Shown: piece after piece, positions 25,100 to 33,282 of the stretch | Layout of the letters: the number at the start of each line of letters is the position of its first letter | How positions within the stretch are numbered: the stretch's first letter is position 1 | DNA from: Planctomycetota bacterium | GTDB taxonomy: Bacteria > Planctomycetota > UBA1135 > GCA-002686595 | Length of the DNA stretch: 42,864 nt | Reading direction: 5' to 3' | Assembly: GCA_012959785.1 (NCBI GenBank) | Contig: DUCM01000008.1 | Span: 1-42,864, forward strand | The notes under the pieces: generated by a model | Seen by the model: only the letters and a program-made list of their open reading frames with translations | Told to the model about the DNA's origin: nothing | Databases searched by the model: none | Made by a program: the position numbers and the translations under genes

Positions 25100-26170
25100 C
25101 TACTCGATGGTGTAGCTGATCTGCATCTCACCCTCGAAGACGCGTGTGGTGATGATTTCGATTTGCAGGCCGCTTCCGACCATGTCTTGCACATCTTCCC
25201 AGGCGTGGGTGCGTTCGCCGGCAATTTCCAGGCTGACTGGAAGGCCCAACTCAGCATTCCAGAGCAACTTGCCTGCCAGGGAGAAAGTGAAAACCCATGA
25301 GCGCGAAACCGTGCCCTGGCCCTCTTCGTCATTGATTTCGACGCTGACGCTCTCTTCGGTTTCTACTGCTGTCTCAACCTCGATCTCGATACCGATCACC
25401 ATGAGGTTTGTGCCCTCCTCTTTGCGAAAGCCGAGGTGCTCCAGGTTGATTTCGCCGGAAAAGTTCTCGTTGTACTGGGCCTGCCAGCTCGCCTTTTCGT
25501 CCAGGGCTTCCTCGCTCTCCGCTTGCTGATCCTCGTCCCCGGCGTCGCTGTAGGAAAGATCGCCGCCGGGGTAGATCAGGGTCCGGTAGACCGTGGGATC
25601 GACTTGCCATGTGTCCCCTTCGCTGACTTCCTCGTCGGGCAAGAGTTCCACCAGATAGCCCGTCAAATCGAGGGTCTCGAGGACTTCCTCGTCGGGCTCT
25701 TCGTCCTCGCTTTCGCTGTCTCCGAAGGACAGGGAATATTCCTCGTCGTCGTCATCCCAACGAAAGTCCACCGCAAGGCCCTCCAGGGGGCTAACCTTGG
25801 CTTCTTCATTCTCGTACTCGTCGCCATCCTCGTTGGTCACAGCCTCCAGGGAATCTTGGCTGATCTCATCAAAGCTACGCCGAACTCGCGTGGCCTGGCC
25901 GTCCTCGACGGCCTGGAATTCATCGCTGAAGATGATGCGCTCCGAGAAGCGCCGTTCGACTTCGATGTCGGCTGCTTGCATGCTCTCGTCTTCCTCGCCG
26001 TCGATCAGGAAAACCAATTCGTGCTCGACCAACTCGCTGACAGAGGATTGCTCGAAGCTGACCGTGAGGGTCGCGTTCTCGGCGGGATCGAAGCGCAACT
26101 CCTCTTCGGCAGCGAAACCGGCAAGGGACAGAACACAGAGCAGCGCGACAAGAGTCTTGGGTTTGTGCAT
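25100..26170 (-). CDS. Secreted, very acidic protein of unknown function
   Basis: 356 aa from the ATG at 26170, which gives a clean signal peptide (MHKPKTLVALLCVLSLAGFA); a TTG at 26197 is possible but would overlap the mfd stop. The mature protein is rich in Asp and Glu (for example EDEEPDEEVLE and DDDDEEYS) with beta-strand-like segments (EEGTNLMVIGIEIEVETAVE, SWVFTFSLAGKLLWNAEL). The closing strand pattern resembles envelope proteins that average paired beta sheets, but no named domain can be assigned. It follows mfd by 23 nt on the same strand and may be transcribed with it. No cysteines or metal motifs stand out apart from the acidic clusters. Confidence 0.65.
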   Translation of the reverse strand: MHKPKTLVALLCVLSLAGFAAEEELRFDPAENATLTVSFEQSSVSELVEHELVFLIDGEEDESMQAADIEVERRFSERIIFSDEFQAVEDGQATRVRRSFDEISQDSLEAVTNEDGDEYENEEAKVSPLEGLAVDFRWDDDDEEYSLSFGDSESEDEEPDEEVLETLDLTGYLVELLPDEEVSEGDTWQVDPTVYRTLIYPGGDLSYSDAGDEDQQAESEEALDEKASWQAQYNENFSGEINLEHLGFRKEEGTNLMVIGIEIEVETAVETEESVSVEINDEEGQGTVSRSWVFTFSLAGKLLWNAELGLPVSLEIAGERTHAWEDVQDMVGSGLQIEIITTRVFEGEMQISYTIE

Positions 26171-26193
26171 GAAAAAATGGGGAGTGGCGGCGG

Positions 26194-29100
26194 TCAACGG
26201 GCAGGCAGGAATCCTTCGAACCAGGCGAGGGCCTGTTTGGCCTCGGTATGTTGCGAAGGGATGATGAGGTGCGCGAGTCCGGTGCGGATCGGACGAAAGT
26301 CCACGCGGCGCTGGGCGAAGAGTGCCTCAATGGCAACACGGTCCGAGAATTCGATGATGAAGGTGTCCTTCTGGTAGGCGAGGCGAGTGATCGATAGGGG
26401 CTCGAGGCGGGCTTTCAAGAGGAAGACATGCAAGAGAGCCTGGGCCTCGATTGGAATGCGTCCAAAGCGGTCCCGCAAGAGGGCCTGGGCCTCGTCGTGG
26501 TCTTCTTGGGTGCGCACTTCCGAGAGCTGGCGCAAGAGCTCGATGCGCGTGTCGGCGGCGGGGATCCAGTCTTCGGGCAGATAGGCATCGAGGCCTAGCT
26601 CGAGATCGACACCGCCGATGCTAGGGTCATGGGCCGTGAGTTCCTCCAGGCTCATGCCGGCCTGCATACGCTCGACGGTGGACTTGAGCAGTCGGCAATA
26701 GAGGTCGTAGCCCACCGCGCCGATGTGTCCAGATTGCTGCGAGCCGAGCACATTGCCGGCTCCGCGGATTTCGAGATCCTTCATGGAGATCTGGAAGCCC
26801 GCGCCCAGTTGGCTCATCTCCTCCAGCGCCTTCAAGCGATTGCGCGCCACATCGCGGATGGGCTTGGTCTTCTCGATCAAGAGATAGCAGTAGCCCTTCT
26901 GGTCGCCACGGCCCACTCGGCCACGGAGTTGGTGCAACTCGCTGAGCCCAAAGCGGTCGGCATCGTGCACGCAGATCGTGCCGGCTGCAGGCACATCGAG
27001 GCCGCTCTCGATGATGGTTGTGGCCACCAGGACATCGACTTCACCGCGGGTGAAGAGGCGCATGACATGTTCCAACTGCCTACTGCTCATCTGGCCGTGG
27101 CCGATGGCGTAGGAGCATTCGGGCACGATGCGTTGCAGATTTTGGGCCACACCCTCGATGGATTGCACGCGGTTGTGTAGGTAGAAGACTTGGCCGCCGC
27201 GGTTTTTTTCGCGCAGCAAGGCCTCTCGAATCAGCGTTTCATCCTCGCTATAGGCCAAACTAGTCTCGATGTCTTGACGGCCTTCGGGGGGCACGGTCAA
27301 GGCCGAGATGTCGCGTACACCCGAGAGGGACATATGTAGGGTGCGCGGGATGGGCGTGGCGGTCATGGTCAAGAGATCCACTTCAGCCCGTAACTTCTTG
27401 AAGTGCTCCTTGTGGGTCACGCCGAAGCGTTGCTCTTCGTCGATGATGACCAGACCCACATCGTCGAGGCGCACATCCTTGGAGAGCACGCGGTGGGTGC
27501 CTATCAAGATGTCCACCCGGCCCCGCTTGACGCGCTCCAGAGTGACCATCTTGTCTTTCGAGGACACATAGCGTGAGAGCACGGCGATCTCGATGGGAAA
27601 ATCCGCGAGCCGTTCGCTGAAGGTCTCGAAGTGCTGTTGGGCCAGGATAGTGGTGGGCACCAAGACCACAACTCGCCCGTTGCCGTTGACCACGCGGAAG
27701 GCGGCACGAATGGCGAGTTCGGTCTTCCCAAAGCCCACATCGCCACAGATCAGTCGGTCCATGGGCTGTTCGCTGGCGAGGTCCCGGGCGATCTCCTCGT
27801 CGCAGGTGACCTGGTCGCAAGTTTCGACGAAGGGGAACTCGGCGATCATCTCGCGCTCGAGGTGGGCGTCGCCGCGCCAAGCGGGCCGTTTCTTGAGGGC
27901 GCGGCGGGCGTGCACTTCAAGCAGGTCCGCCGCCAAATCGAAGAGCGCCCGCTGGACCTTCTCCTTGCGCTTGCGAAAGCTCGTGCTGCCGATCTTGTCC
28001 AGCGCAGGACTGCCCGCACCGCTGCCGATGTAGCGCTGCACCATGTCAATGCGCGCCACCGGAACGAAGACCGATACATCCTCGGCAAACATCAAGTGCA
28101 GATGTTCCTCGGTGCCCGCACCGCGCTCCATGCGCTTCAAGCCGTGGAAGCGTGCCAGTCCATGGACGGCATGCACCACAAGATCGCCCACCTTTAGTTC
28201 GAAGAAGGATTGAATGGCGCGGGTGCGGTGGGCGGCCTTGTCGGACCTCACCCGCCGCCGGCCGACGATACCCACTAGTTCGCGGTGGTTGATCACGACC
28301 AGCGAGGCGCCAGGCATGCGAAAGCCCTTGGAGACGGCGCCAACCCGAGTTTCCAGGCCTTGGGCACCGCCGCCTTCTTCGAGGAGTAGAGAGAAGCGTG
28401 CCCGTTCGCCCTCGGTTTGACACAGGACCAGGACGCGCTCGCCCGAGTCCTGAATTTCGCGTAGGGCGGAGGGCGCGTCCTGCATGCCGACCGCCAGAGC
28501 TTGCACGCTCAGGCAGCCAAAGTTCACACCCTGGGCGGGCAGGCTTTGCAGGGTCAAGTGCTTGTGCTCGCTGTGGACCCTATCCAGGTGCAACAGCGCT
28601 TGCGCGTACTCGGAGCGCTGCACCCGCAGGCCCTCGGCGACATCTTCTATGCGCAGGGGCTCCACGCTCACCAGGCGCGCTGTGGGAGCCAGGGCCTGGC
28701 AGGCTTCCAGGTGGCTGGCGTCCTCCAGACTGGCCGTGTCGTTCGCCAGGCAGACTTCGAGGGAGTCCAGCGCCTCGACGCTGCGCTGGTCGAGGGGGTC
28801 GAAGGTGCGCAGGGACTCGATCTCATCGTCGAACAACTCCACCCGCAGGGGCAGTTCGTTCGCGAAGGGGAATATATCCAGAATGTCGCCCCGCAGGCTG
28901 GTCTCGCCGGGCCGCTCCACGAGGGGCACCCGTTCATAGCCCCCCTTGATCAAGCGCGCCAGGAGATGACTCACATCGAGGCGTTCGCCGCGCGCCAGGG
29001 AGAGAAATTCCTTCTCGATGTCGCTCGCACTGGGGATCGGCTGTAAGAGCGCCAGGACCGAGGTCACCAGGATTCGTGGCCGTTGTTCGGGAGGGCCCAC

Positions 29101-29442
29101 CAGGAGTTGCGCCACCCGCAAGCGCTGGCGCATGTTTTCCAGGTCCGCGTGGGCTCCGCTTGCCGAAAAACTCTCCCGCGCCGGCAACCAACTGGGCTCG
29201 GCTCCCGAGGCCTCCAGGTCCTCCGCGAAAGAGCGCGCTTCGGTCTCGGTGGAACAGATCACCACCAGGGGCTCCTGGGTGCGGGCGAAGAGGCCAGCCA
29301 GGCACAGAGCCTGGGCGCTGCCCCACAGACCGCCGGCCTGGACATTTTCCTCGCCAGCCATGGCAGCAAGCAGACTCTCGAAGGGAGCCAGGCCCTCGAG
29401 GGCCTCCACCCCGAGCGGCGCCAGGTGCTGCGATTGGTCCAT
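26194..29442 (-). CDS. mfd: Transcription-repair coupling factor Mfd
   Basis: About 1082 aa from the ATG at 29442 (a GTG three codons upstream is equally possible). The full domain order is present: a UvrB-like N-terminal module (for example FPFANELPLRVELFDDEIES), a CarD/RID RNA polymerase-interaction domain near residue 415 (LKVGDLVVHAVHGLARFHGL), an SF2 translocase with Walker A GDVGFGKTE near 570 and VIIDEEQRFGVTHKEHFKK near 670, motif VI QLRGRVGRGDQKGYCYLL, and the TRCF C-terminal domain. Mfd removes stalled RNA polymerase and recruits UvrA to lesions. The length is typical. It is divergent from the BrxD-like/helicase operon, with about 150 bp between them. Confidence 0.96.
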   Translation of the reverse strand: MDQSQHLAPLGVEALEGLAPFESLLAAMAGEENVQAGGLWGSAQALCLAGLFARTQEPLVVICSTETEARSFAEDLEASGAEPSWLPARESFSASGAHADLENMRQRLRVAQLLVGPPEQRPRILVTSVLALLQPIPSASDIEKEFLSLARGERLDVSHLLARLIKGGYERVPLVERPGETSLRGDILDIFPFANELPLRVELFDDEIESLRTFDPLDQRSVEALDSLEVCLANDTASLEDASHLEACQALAPTARLVSVEPLRIEDVAEGLRVQRSEYAQALLHLDRVHSEHKHLTLQSLPAQGVNFGCLSVQALAVGMQDAPSALREIQDSGERVLVLCQTEGERARFSLLLEEGGGAQGLETRVGAVSKGFRMPGASLVVINHRELVGIVGRRRVRSDKAAHRTRAIQSFFELKVGDLVVHAVHGLARFHGLKRMERGAGTEEHLHLMFAEDVSVFVPVARIDMVQRYIGSGAGSPALDKIGSTSFRKRKEKVQRALFDLAADLLEVHARRALKKRPAWRGDAHLEREMIAEFPFVETCDQVTCDEEIARDLASEQPMDRLICGDVGFGKTELAIRAAFRVVNGNGRVVVLVPTTILAQQHFETFSERLADFPIEIAVLSRYVSSKDKMVTLERVKRGRVDILIGTHRVLSKDVRLDDVGLVIIDEEQRFGVTHKEHFKKLRAEVDLLTMTATPIPRTLHMSLSGVRDISALTVPPEGRQDIETSLAYSEDETLIREALLREKNRGGQVFYLHNRVQSIEGVAQNLQRIVPECSYAIGHGQMSSRQLEHVMRLFTRGEVDVLVATTIIESGLDVPAAGTICVHDADRFGLSELHQLRGRVGRGDQKGYCYLLIEKTKPIRDVARNRLKALEEMSQLGAGFQISMKDLEIRGAGNVLGSQQSGHIGAVGYDLYCRLLKSTVERMQAGMSLEELTAHDPSIGGVDLELGLDAYLPEDWIPAADTRIELLRQLSEVRTQEDHDEAQALLRDRFGRIPIEAQALLHVFLLKARLEPLSITRLAYQKDTFIIEFSDRVAIEALFAQRRVDFRPIRTGLAHLIIPSQHTEAKQALAWFEGFLPAR

Positions 29443-29594
29443 TCTCGTCACGGCGTCAGTCTACGCCAAGAGCTGTCGCCCGCGGGGGCAGCAAGTCTTG
29501 GGGCAGTGGGGTGTTCCGAGCGGTGGCGATTGGGGTAAGGTGCGGGTTCGTCGGCAGTTTTGCCCCGCCACGAGATTCTCGCTTCTGAGAGCCC

Positions 29595-30509
29595 ATGCCT
29601 GAAACCCAAGACCAGACAGCCAGCGATTCGCCCTCGCGTGCGCCCGAGACCAGCGCCGAGCGCGTGAACGCTGCTCAGGCCGAGTGGAAACAGGCCGCCA
29701 AGAATCTCAATGGCCTCGCCTCGGCCTTTGGGCCCCTGGCCAAGGAGGATCTCTACCGCGACCTGAAGAAGCTCAAGAGCACCCTCGATAAGGTCGCCGA
29801 GAAGACCCATGGCCTGGTTCCCGATGGGAGCGCCGAAGCCCTCCTCAAACAACTTCGGGGGGATCTCGGCCAGCGCCGCAAGAACATGCAGGAGCGCCTG
29901 GCCGCTGATTTGCAGGAAGCCTGTCGCGAGAGCGGTCTGGAGCTGAAGGTCCTGCGCCGCGAACAGCCGGTGGAGATTCGCATTCCACCTTTCGCCGTGC
30001 GCATCGACCGGGACAAGGGCCAGGCCCAGGTGCTCTTTGCGCGGCTCGTGATTCTCGAGTGCGAAGCCCAGGCCCAGGCCATTTTGCGCGCCCGCGAGCA
30101 GGCGCTTGCCAACCTGGGCCACGGTTTTGACGGCGAGGTCTTCTTCGTAGCTTGCTTCAAGGCCTGGAAGGCAGCCTGCGCCGCGGGCAGCAGCGAGCGC
30201 GTCGAAATCAGCGACTACCTCGCCTATTTAGCTCTGCAATTGCAGTCGAAGGCCTTTCGGCTGGAGCCCGTGCAAAAGAACTTCAAGGGCTACACGCGGG
30301 CGCGTTTTGCCTTCGACTTGATGCAGCTGCGCGCAGGAGTTGGCCTGCGCCGCGACGGCTGGCGCATGAACCTCGGCGTGGCCACGGGCACGACGGCCTC
30401 GAAGAAAAACCGCGCCATATTCATCGAAGATGAGTACGGCGAGGGAGAATTCAAACTGACGATCTTCTTTACGAAGGAGGCCAGCCCGGGAGGGGATAAC
30501 CACCGATGA
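29595..30509 (+). CDS. Uncharacterised helical protein, first gene of the ATPase/helicase operon
   Basis: 304 aa. I do not recognise it. Residues 20-130 are strongly helical and charged, with coiled-coil character (LYRDLKKLKSTLDKVAEKTH, LRGDLGQRRKNMQERLAADL). A beta-rich segment follows (LKVLRREQPVEIRIPPFAVR, then GQAQVLFARLVIL), another helix (ECEAQAQAILRAREQAL) and a C-terminal part with FKGYTRARFAFDLMQLRAGV, then GVATGTTASKKN. No signal peptide, membrane helix, nuclease or HTH motif is seen, so it is cytoplasmic. Its TGA overlaps the ATG of the first ATPase (ATGA), a sign of coupled translation and a shared complex. A structural or DNA-loading subunit is my inference. GAGAG lies upstream of the ATG. 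Confidence 0.75.
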   Translation: MPETQDQTASDSPSRAPETSAERVNAAQAEWKQAAKNLNGLASAFGPLAKEDLYRDLKKLKSTLDKVAEKTHGLVPDGSAEALLKQLRGDLGQRRKNMQERLAADLQEACRESGLELKVLRREQPVEIRIPPFAVRIDRDKGQAQVLFARLVILECEAQAQAILRAREQALANLGHGFDGEVFFVACFKAWKAACAAGSSERVEISDYLAYLALQLQSKAFRLEPVQKNFKGYTRARFAFDLMQLRAGVGLRRDGWRMNLGVATGTTASKKNRAIFIEDEYGEGEFKLTIFFTKEASPGGDNHR

Positions 30510-31783
30510 CTTCGCTGACTGAAATGACGCCGGAGCTGGCGCGACACATTCTGGATCGCATGGGCAGCACGGGCCAGCCACCGGAACGCGGCGCTGGACT
30601 GGTCAATGTGGCCACCGATGGCCTGCTCAAGATTCTGCGCGAGGAGTACCTGTTGCCCATGAAGGCTTCGGGCCGCAATTCCACCTTTAAGTTGGTGCAG
30701 GCGCCCTTCGGCGGGGGCAAGACGCACTTTCTGCATTGCCTGCGCGAAATGGCCTGGAGCGAGGGCTTTGCCACGGCGCTCGTGGGGCTCTCGCCCAAGG
30801 AGTGCCCCTTCGACCGGCCCGTGGCGATATACAAAGAGGTCGTCCGGCGCTTTGAGTTGCCCGTGACGGACATCGAGGAGGAGCCCAGCCAGGGCTTCGA
30901 GCGGGCTCTGGTGCAGATCGCCCGGGCGCGCATTGCCGAGAACGGAGCAGAGGCTTTTGTCGAGTGGTTGCAAACCGAGTTTGCCCACCAGAACATCGAG
31001 AGTCGGGCCTTCTGCCGCGGCGTGCGCTTGTTCATGGAGGCGGTGGCCATGGGCGATCTCGATGACGAGGAGACCCTGGCTGACTATCTATTGGGTGAGG
31101 ATGTGCCCCGAGGCGAGCTGGCCCGTTTCAGGTTGCGCGAATCGCTGACCGATGAGTGCGCCTTTCGTTGGCTGCGCAGCCTGACCCAGGTGCTGGCGGC
31201 CCTCGGTTCACCCGGCATCGTGCTGATGTTCGACGAAATGGATCGCAACATGAGCCTGAGTGGTCCCCGTCGCCGCGCCATCGGTGACAACCTGCGCCAG
31301 ATGATCGACTACTGCGGCCAATCCAAGTTGCCCGGCGTGGTCTGGTGCTATGCCGTGCCGCCGGAATTCATGGACACCATCGTGCCCGAGTACCCCGCGC
31401 TCGCTCAGCGTTTGAAAGGCGCGCGCAGTTTTTCCAGTACGAGTCCGATGCAACCGGTGATCGACCTCGACCACTTGCCCATAGGAACCTGCGAGTTGCT
31501 CGAGACCATCGGTGTCCGCCTGCTCAATTTATCGGCCCTGGCCTACGAGCACACTTTTGATGAGAGCGTGCAAAAAGAGAACATCGCTGGCCTGGCCCGC
31601 GAACTCGGCGAGCGCTCCTTTGAGTCGGGCACCCGGCGCACCTTCGTCAAGGCCGTGGTGACCATGATTGAGGCTCAGCGCCGCGAGGGCGAGAGTGCGC
31701 TCGGGCCCCAGGAAATCAGGGAACTCGCAGGATCCAGCGCCTCCGAACTCGCCGACTTCATGCCCGGCGAGGCTGAGTTTTAG
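30506..31783 (+). CDS. BrxD-like P-loop ATPase (DUF2791-type), copy 1
   Basis: 425 aa. Walker A is APFGGGKTHF (residues 66-75, K72/T73) and Walker B is IVLMFDE (238-244, D243/E244). The order around them (GGGKTHFLH, then EGFATALVGLSPKE, then PVAIYKEVVRRF) matches the second ATPase of this operon and the BrxD/DUF2791 proteins of BREX loci, which belong to the AAA+/STAND-like P-loop group. An arginine-rich region (GPRRRAIGDNLRQMIDYCGQ) and a sensor-like strand (LPGVVWCYAVPPEFM) follow. It probably hydrolyses ATP while acting on DNA or a partner. It begins inside the stop codon of the previous gene and ends one base into the start codon of the next. Confidence 0.85.
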   Translation: MTSLTEMTPELARHILDRMGSTGQPPERGAGLVNVATDGLLKILREEYLLPMKASGRNSTFKLVQAPFGGGKTHFLHCLREMAWSEGFATALVGLSPKECPFDRPVAIYKEVVRRFELPVTDIEEEPSQGFERALVQIARARIAENGAEAFVEWLQTEFAHQNIESRAFCRGVRLFMEAVAMGDLDDEETLADYLLGEDVPRGELARFRLRESLTDECAFRWLRSLTQVLAALGSPGIVLMFDEMDRNMSLSGPRRRAIGDNLRQMIDYCGQSKLPGVVWCYAVPPEFMDTIVPEYPALAQRLKGARSFSSTSPMQPVIDLDHLPIGTCELLETIGVRLLNLSALAYEHTFDESVQKENIAGLARELGERSFESGTRRTFVKAVVTMIEAQRREGESALGPQEIRELAGSSASELADFMPGEAEF

Positions 31784-33282
31784 TGCTCCCCGAAATCGGG
31801 GATCGCGTACGCCACCCTCAATGGGGGACCGGCGTCGTATTGAAACGGCTGGCTTTCAAGGCTGCCCGCGTGGCCTTCGACGAGACGCCCAGTTTGCCCC
31901 GCACTCTGCGCCTCTCTGATCTCACCCCTGAGTTTTCAGAACCCAAGCAGGAGCCCGAGCCCGAACCGGTTTCTACACCGGTTGCTACACCGGAGCCGGA
32001 TCCGGAGCCGGAAGAGGCCAAGGAGCCCGAGCCCAACCGCGCCGAGCTCGCCTTGCAGGCGCTCTTTGGCGCCGAGGACCTGCGGGTCAGTGACGATGCC
32101 CCCGTGACCGCTTTCGCCAGTTGTCTGCACGCCGACGATGCCTGGCAAACCCTCGAAGCTCTGCGCCTGGGAGTCGTCCCGGCCGTCGGTGTGCGCGACT
32201 ACACCGTGGCCCGCGACGAGGAAATGGCCTCCATCGGCCGCCTCTTCGACGAGCAACACGGCTGTCGCGTTTTGTGGGGCGACTACGGTTGTGGCAAGAC
32301 GCACATGCTCGAGGCCACCGAACAATTGGCCCTCGAAAGTGGCTTTGCCACGGCGCGCATTACCCTCGATCCCCGTGAGAATGCCTTGCACCACCCCTTG
32401 CGCCTGTACCGCAAGATCGCCAACTCCATGCGCACTCTTCAGCAGGTTGACTCGGGCCTCAACTGGCTCTTCGAACAGCTCGTGGATAGTCCCGATCACT
32501 ACAGTTCAGGGGGCGCCCAAACCAGTCGCTTCTTCAGTCCACTCCTGCGCACCATGCGCTGTGGATCACCGGTGCAGGCCGACATGTTGAGCAACTATGT
32601 CCACGGCGAGCGCGTCTTCATCGATGAAGTCAATTCCACGGCCAGTTACTGCGGCTGGCGCGGCGAGCGCATGTTGGCCATGAGTGACTTCCGCACCTAT
32701 GGCCGCATGTACACCCACCTCGTGGGCACCCTTGCCTGTTGGTTCGCCGACGCCGGACTGCGCGGGCTGGTGCTTTTGTTCGACGAAGTGGAACGCGTCG
32801 ACGCCTTGACCATGGAGGACCAGGACTACGCTCTCGAAGTTCTCAAGCACTACGCAGCGGTGACCATGCAGGCCGAAGATCTGGCCTTTGATCCCGAGGA
32901 CCTCTACCGAGGCGGCCAATCCGTACACCGCGAACTTCCGCTGCGCTTCCGGGGCGAGCAGCCGCTGTGTACGGTCTTCGCGTTGACGCCCTTGGAGCAG
33001 ATTCGCGAGCACTTCGCCGGCATCACTCCCAACCACGACTACGACATCTCGCTCAGCCCCTTGGGAGTGAATCTCCTGCGCGGACTGGTTGAACGCATCG
33101 CCGGGCTCTATGGGCGGGCCTACCCCGAGCACAACCTCGAACCTGCGGTCTGCGACCTGGCACGCAGAGACATCGCCCGTGGGTATGACGGCGGACACGA
33201 CACCTTTCGCGATGCAGTGCGCTCGGGCGTGCTCTTATTCGACGCGGATCGGCTGGGTACACTCGCCAGAGAGCACGAATGA
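31783..33282 (+). CDS. BrxD-like P-loop ATPase (DUF2791-type) with N-terminal Tudor/CarD-like domain, copy 2
   Basis: 499 aa from a GTG whose first base is the last base of the previous TAG. Residues 5-50 form a small beta-barrel-like domain (GDRVRHPQWGTGVVLKRLAF, ending LPRTLRLSDL), like the Tudor-type C-terminal domain of PcrA/UvrD helicases and DUF3553. A Pro/Glu linker (55-88) follows. The ATPase has Walker A GDYGCGKTH (166-174, K172) and Walker B LVLLFDE (329-335, D334/E335), with ESGFATARITLDPRENALHH and a late sensor strand FALTPLEQIREHF, all in DUF2791 style. The overlap order implies co-expression with copy 1 and the helicase. The extra domain may contact nucleic acid or RNA polymerase; that is inference. 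Confidence 0.87.
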   Translation: MLPEIGDRVRHPQWGTGVVLKRLAFKAARVAFDETPSLPRTLRLSDLTPEFSEPKQEPEPEPVSTPVATPEPDPEPEEAKEPEPNRAELALQALFGAEDLRVSDDAPVTAFASCLHADDAWQTLEALRLGVVPAVGVRDYTVARDEEMASIGRLFDEQHGCRVLWGDYGCGKTHMLEATEQLALESGFATARITLDPRENALHHPLRLYRKIANSMRTLQQVDSGLNWLFEQLVDSPDHYSSGGAQTSRFFSPLLRTMRCGSPVQADMLSNYVHGERVFIDEVNSTASYCGWRGERMLAMSDFRTYGRMYTHLVGTLACWFADAGLRGLVLLFDEVERVDALTMEDQDYALEVLKHYAAVTMQAEDLAFDPEDLYRGGQSVHRELPLRFRGEQPLCTVFALTPLEQIREHFAGITPNHDYDISLSPLGVNLLRGLVERIAGLYGRAYPEHNLEPAVCDLARRDIARGYDGGHDTFRDAVRSGVLLFDADRLGTLAREHE

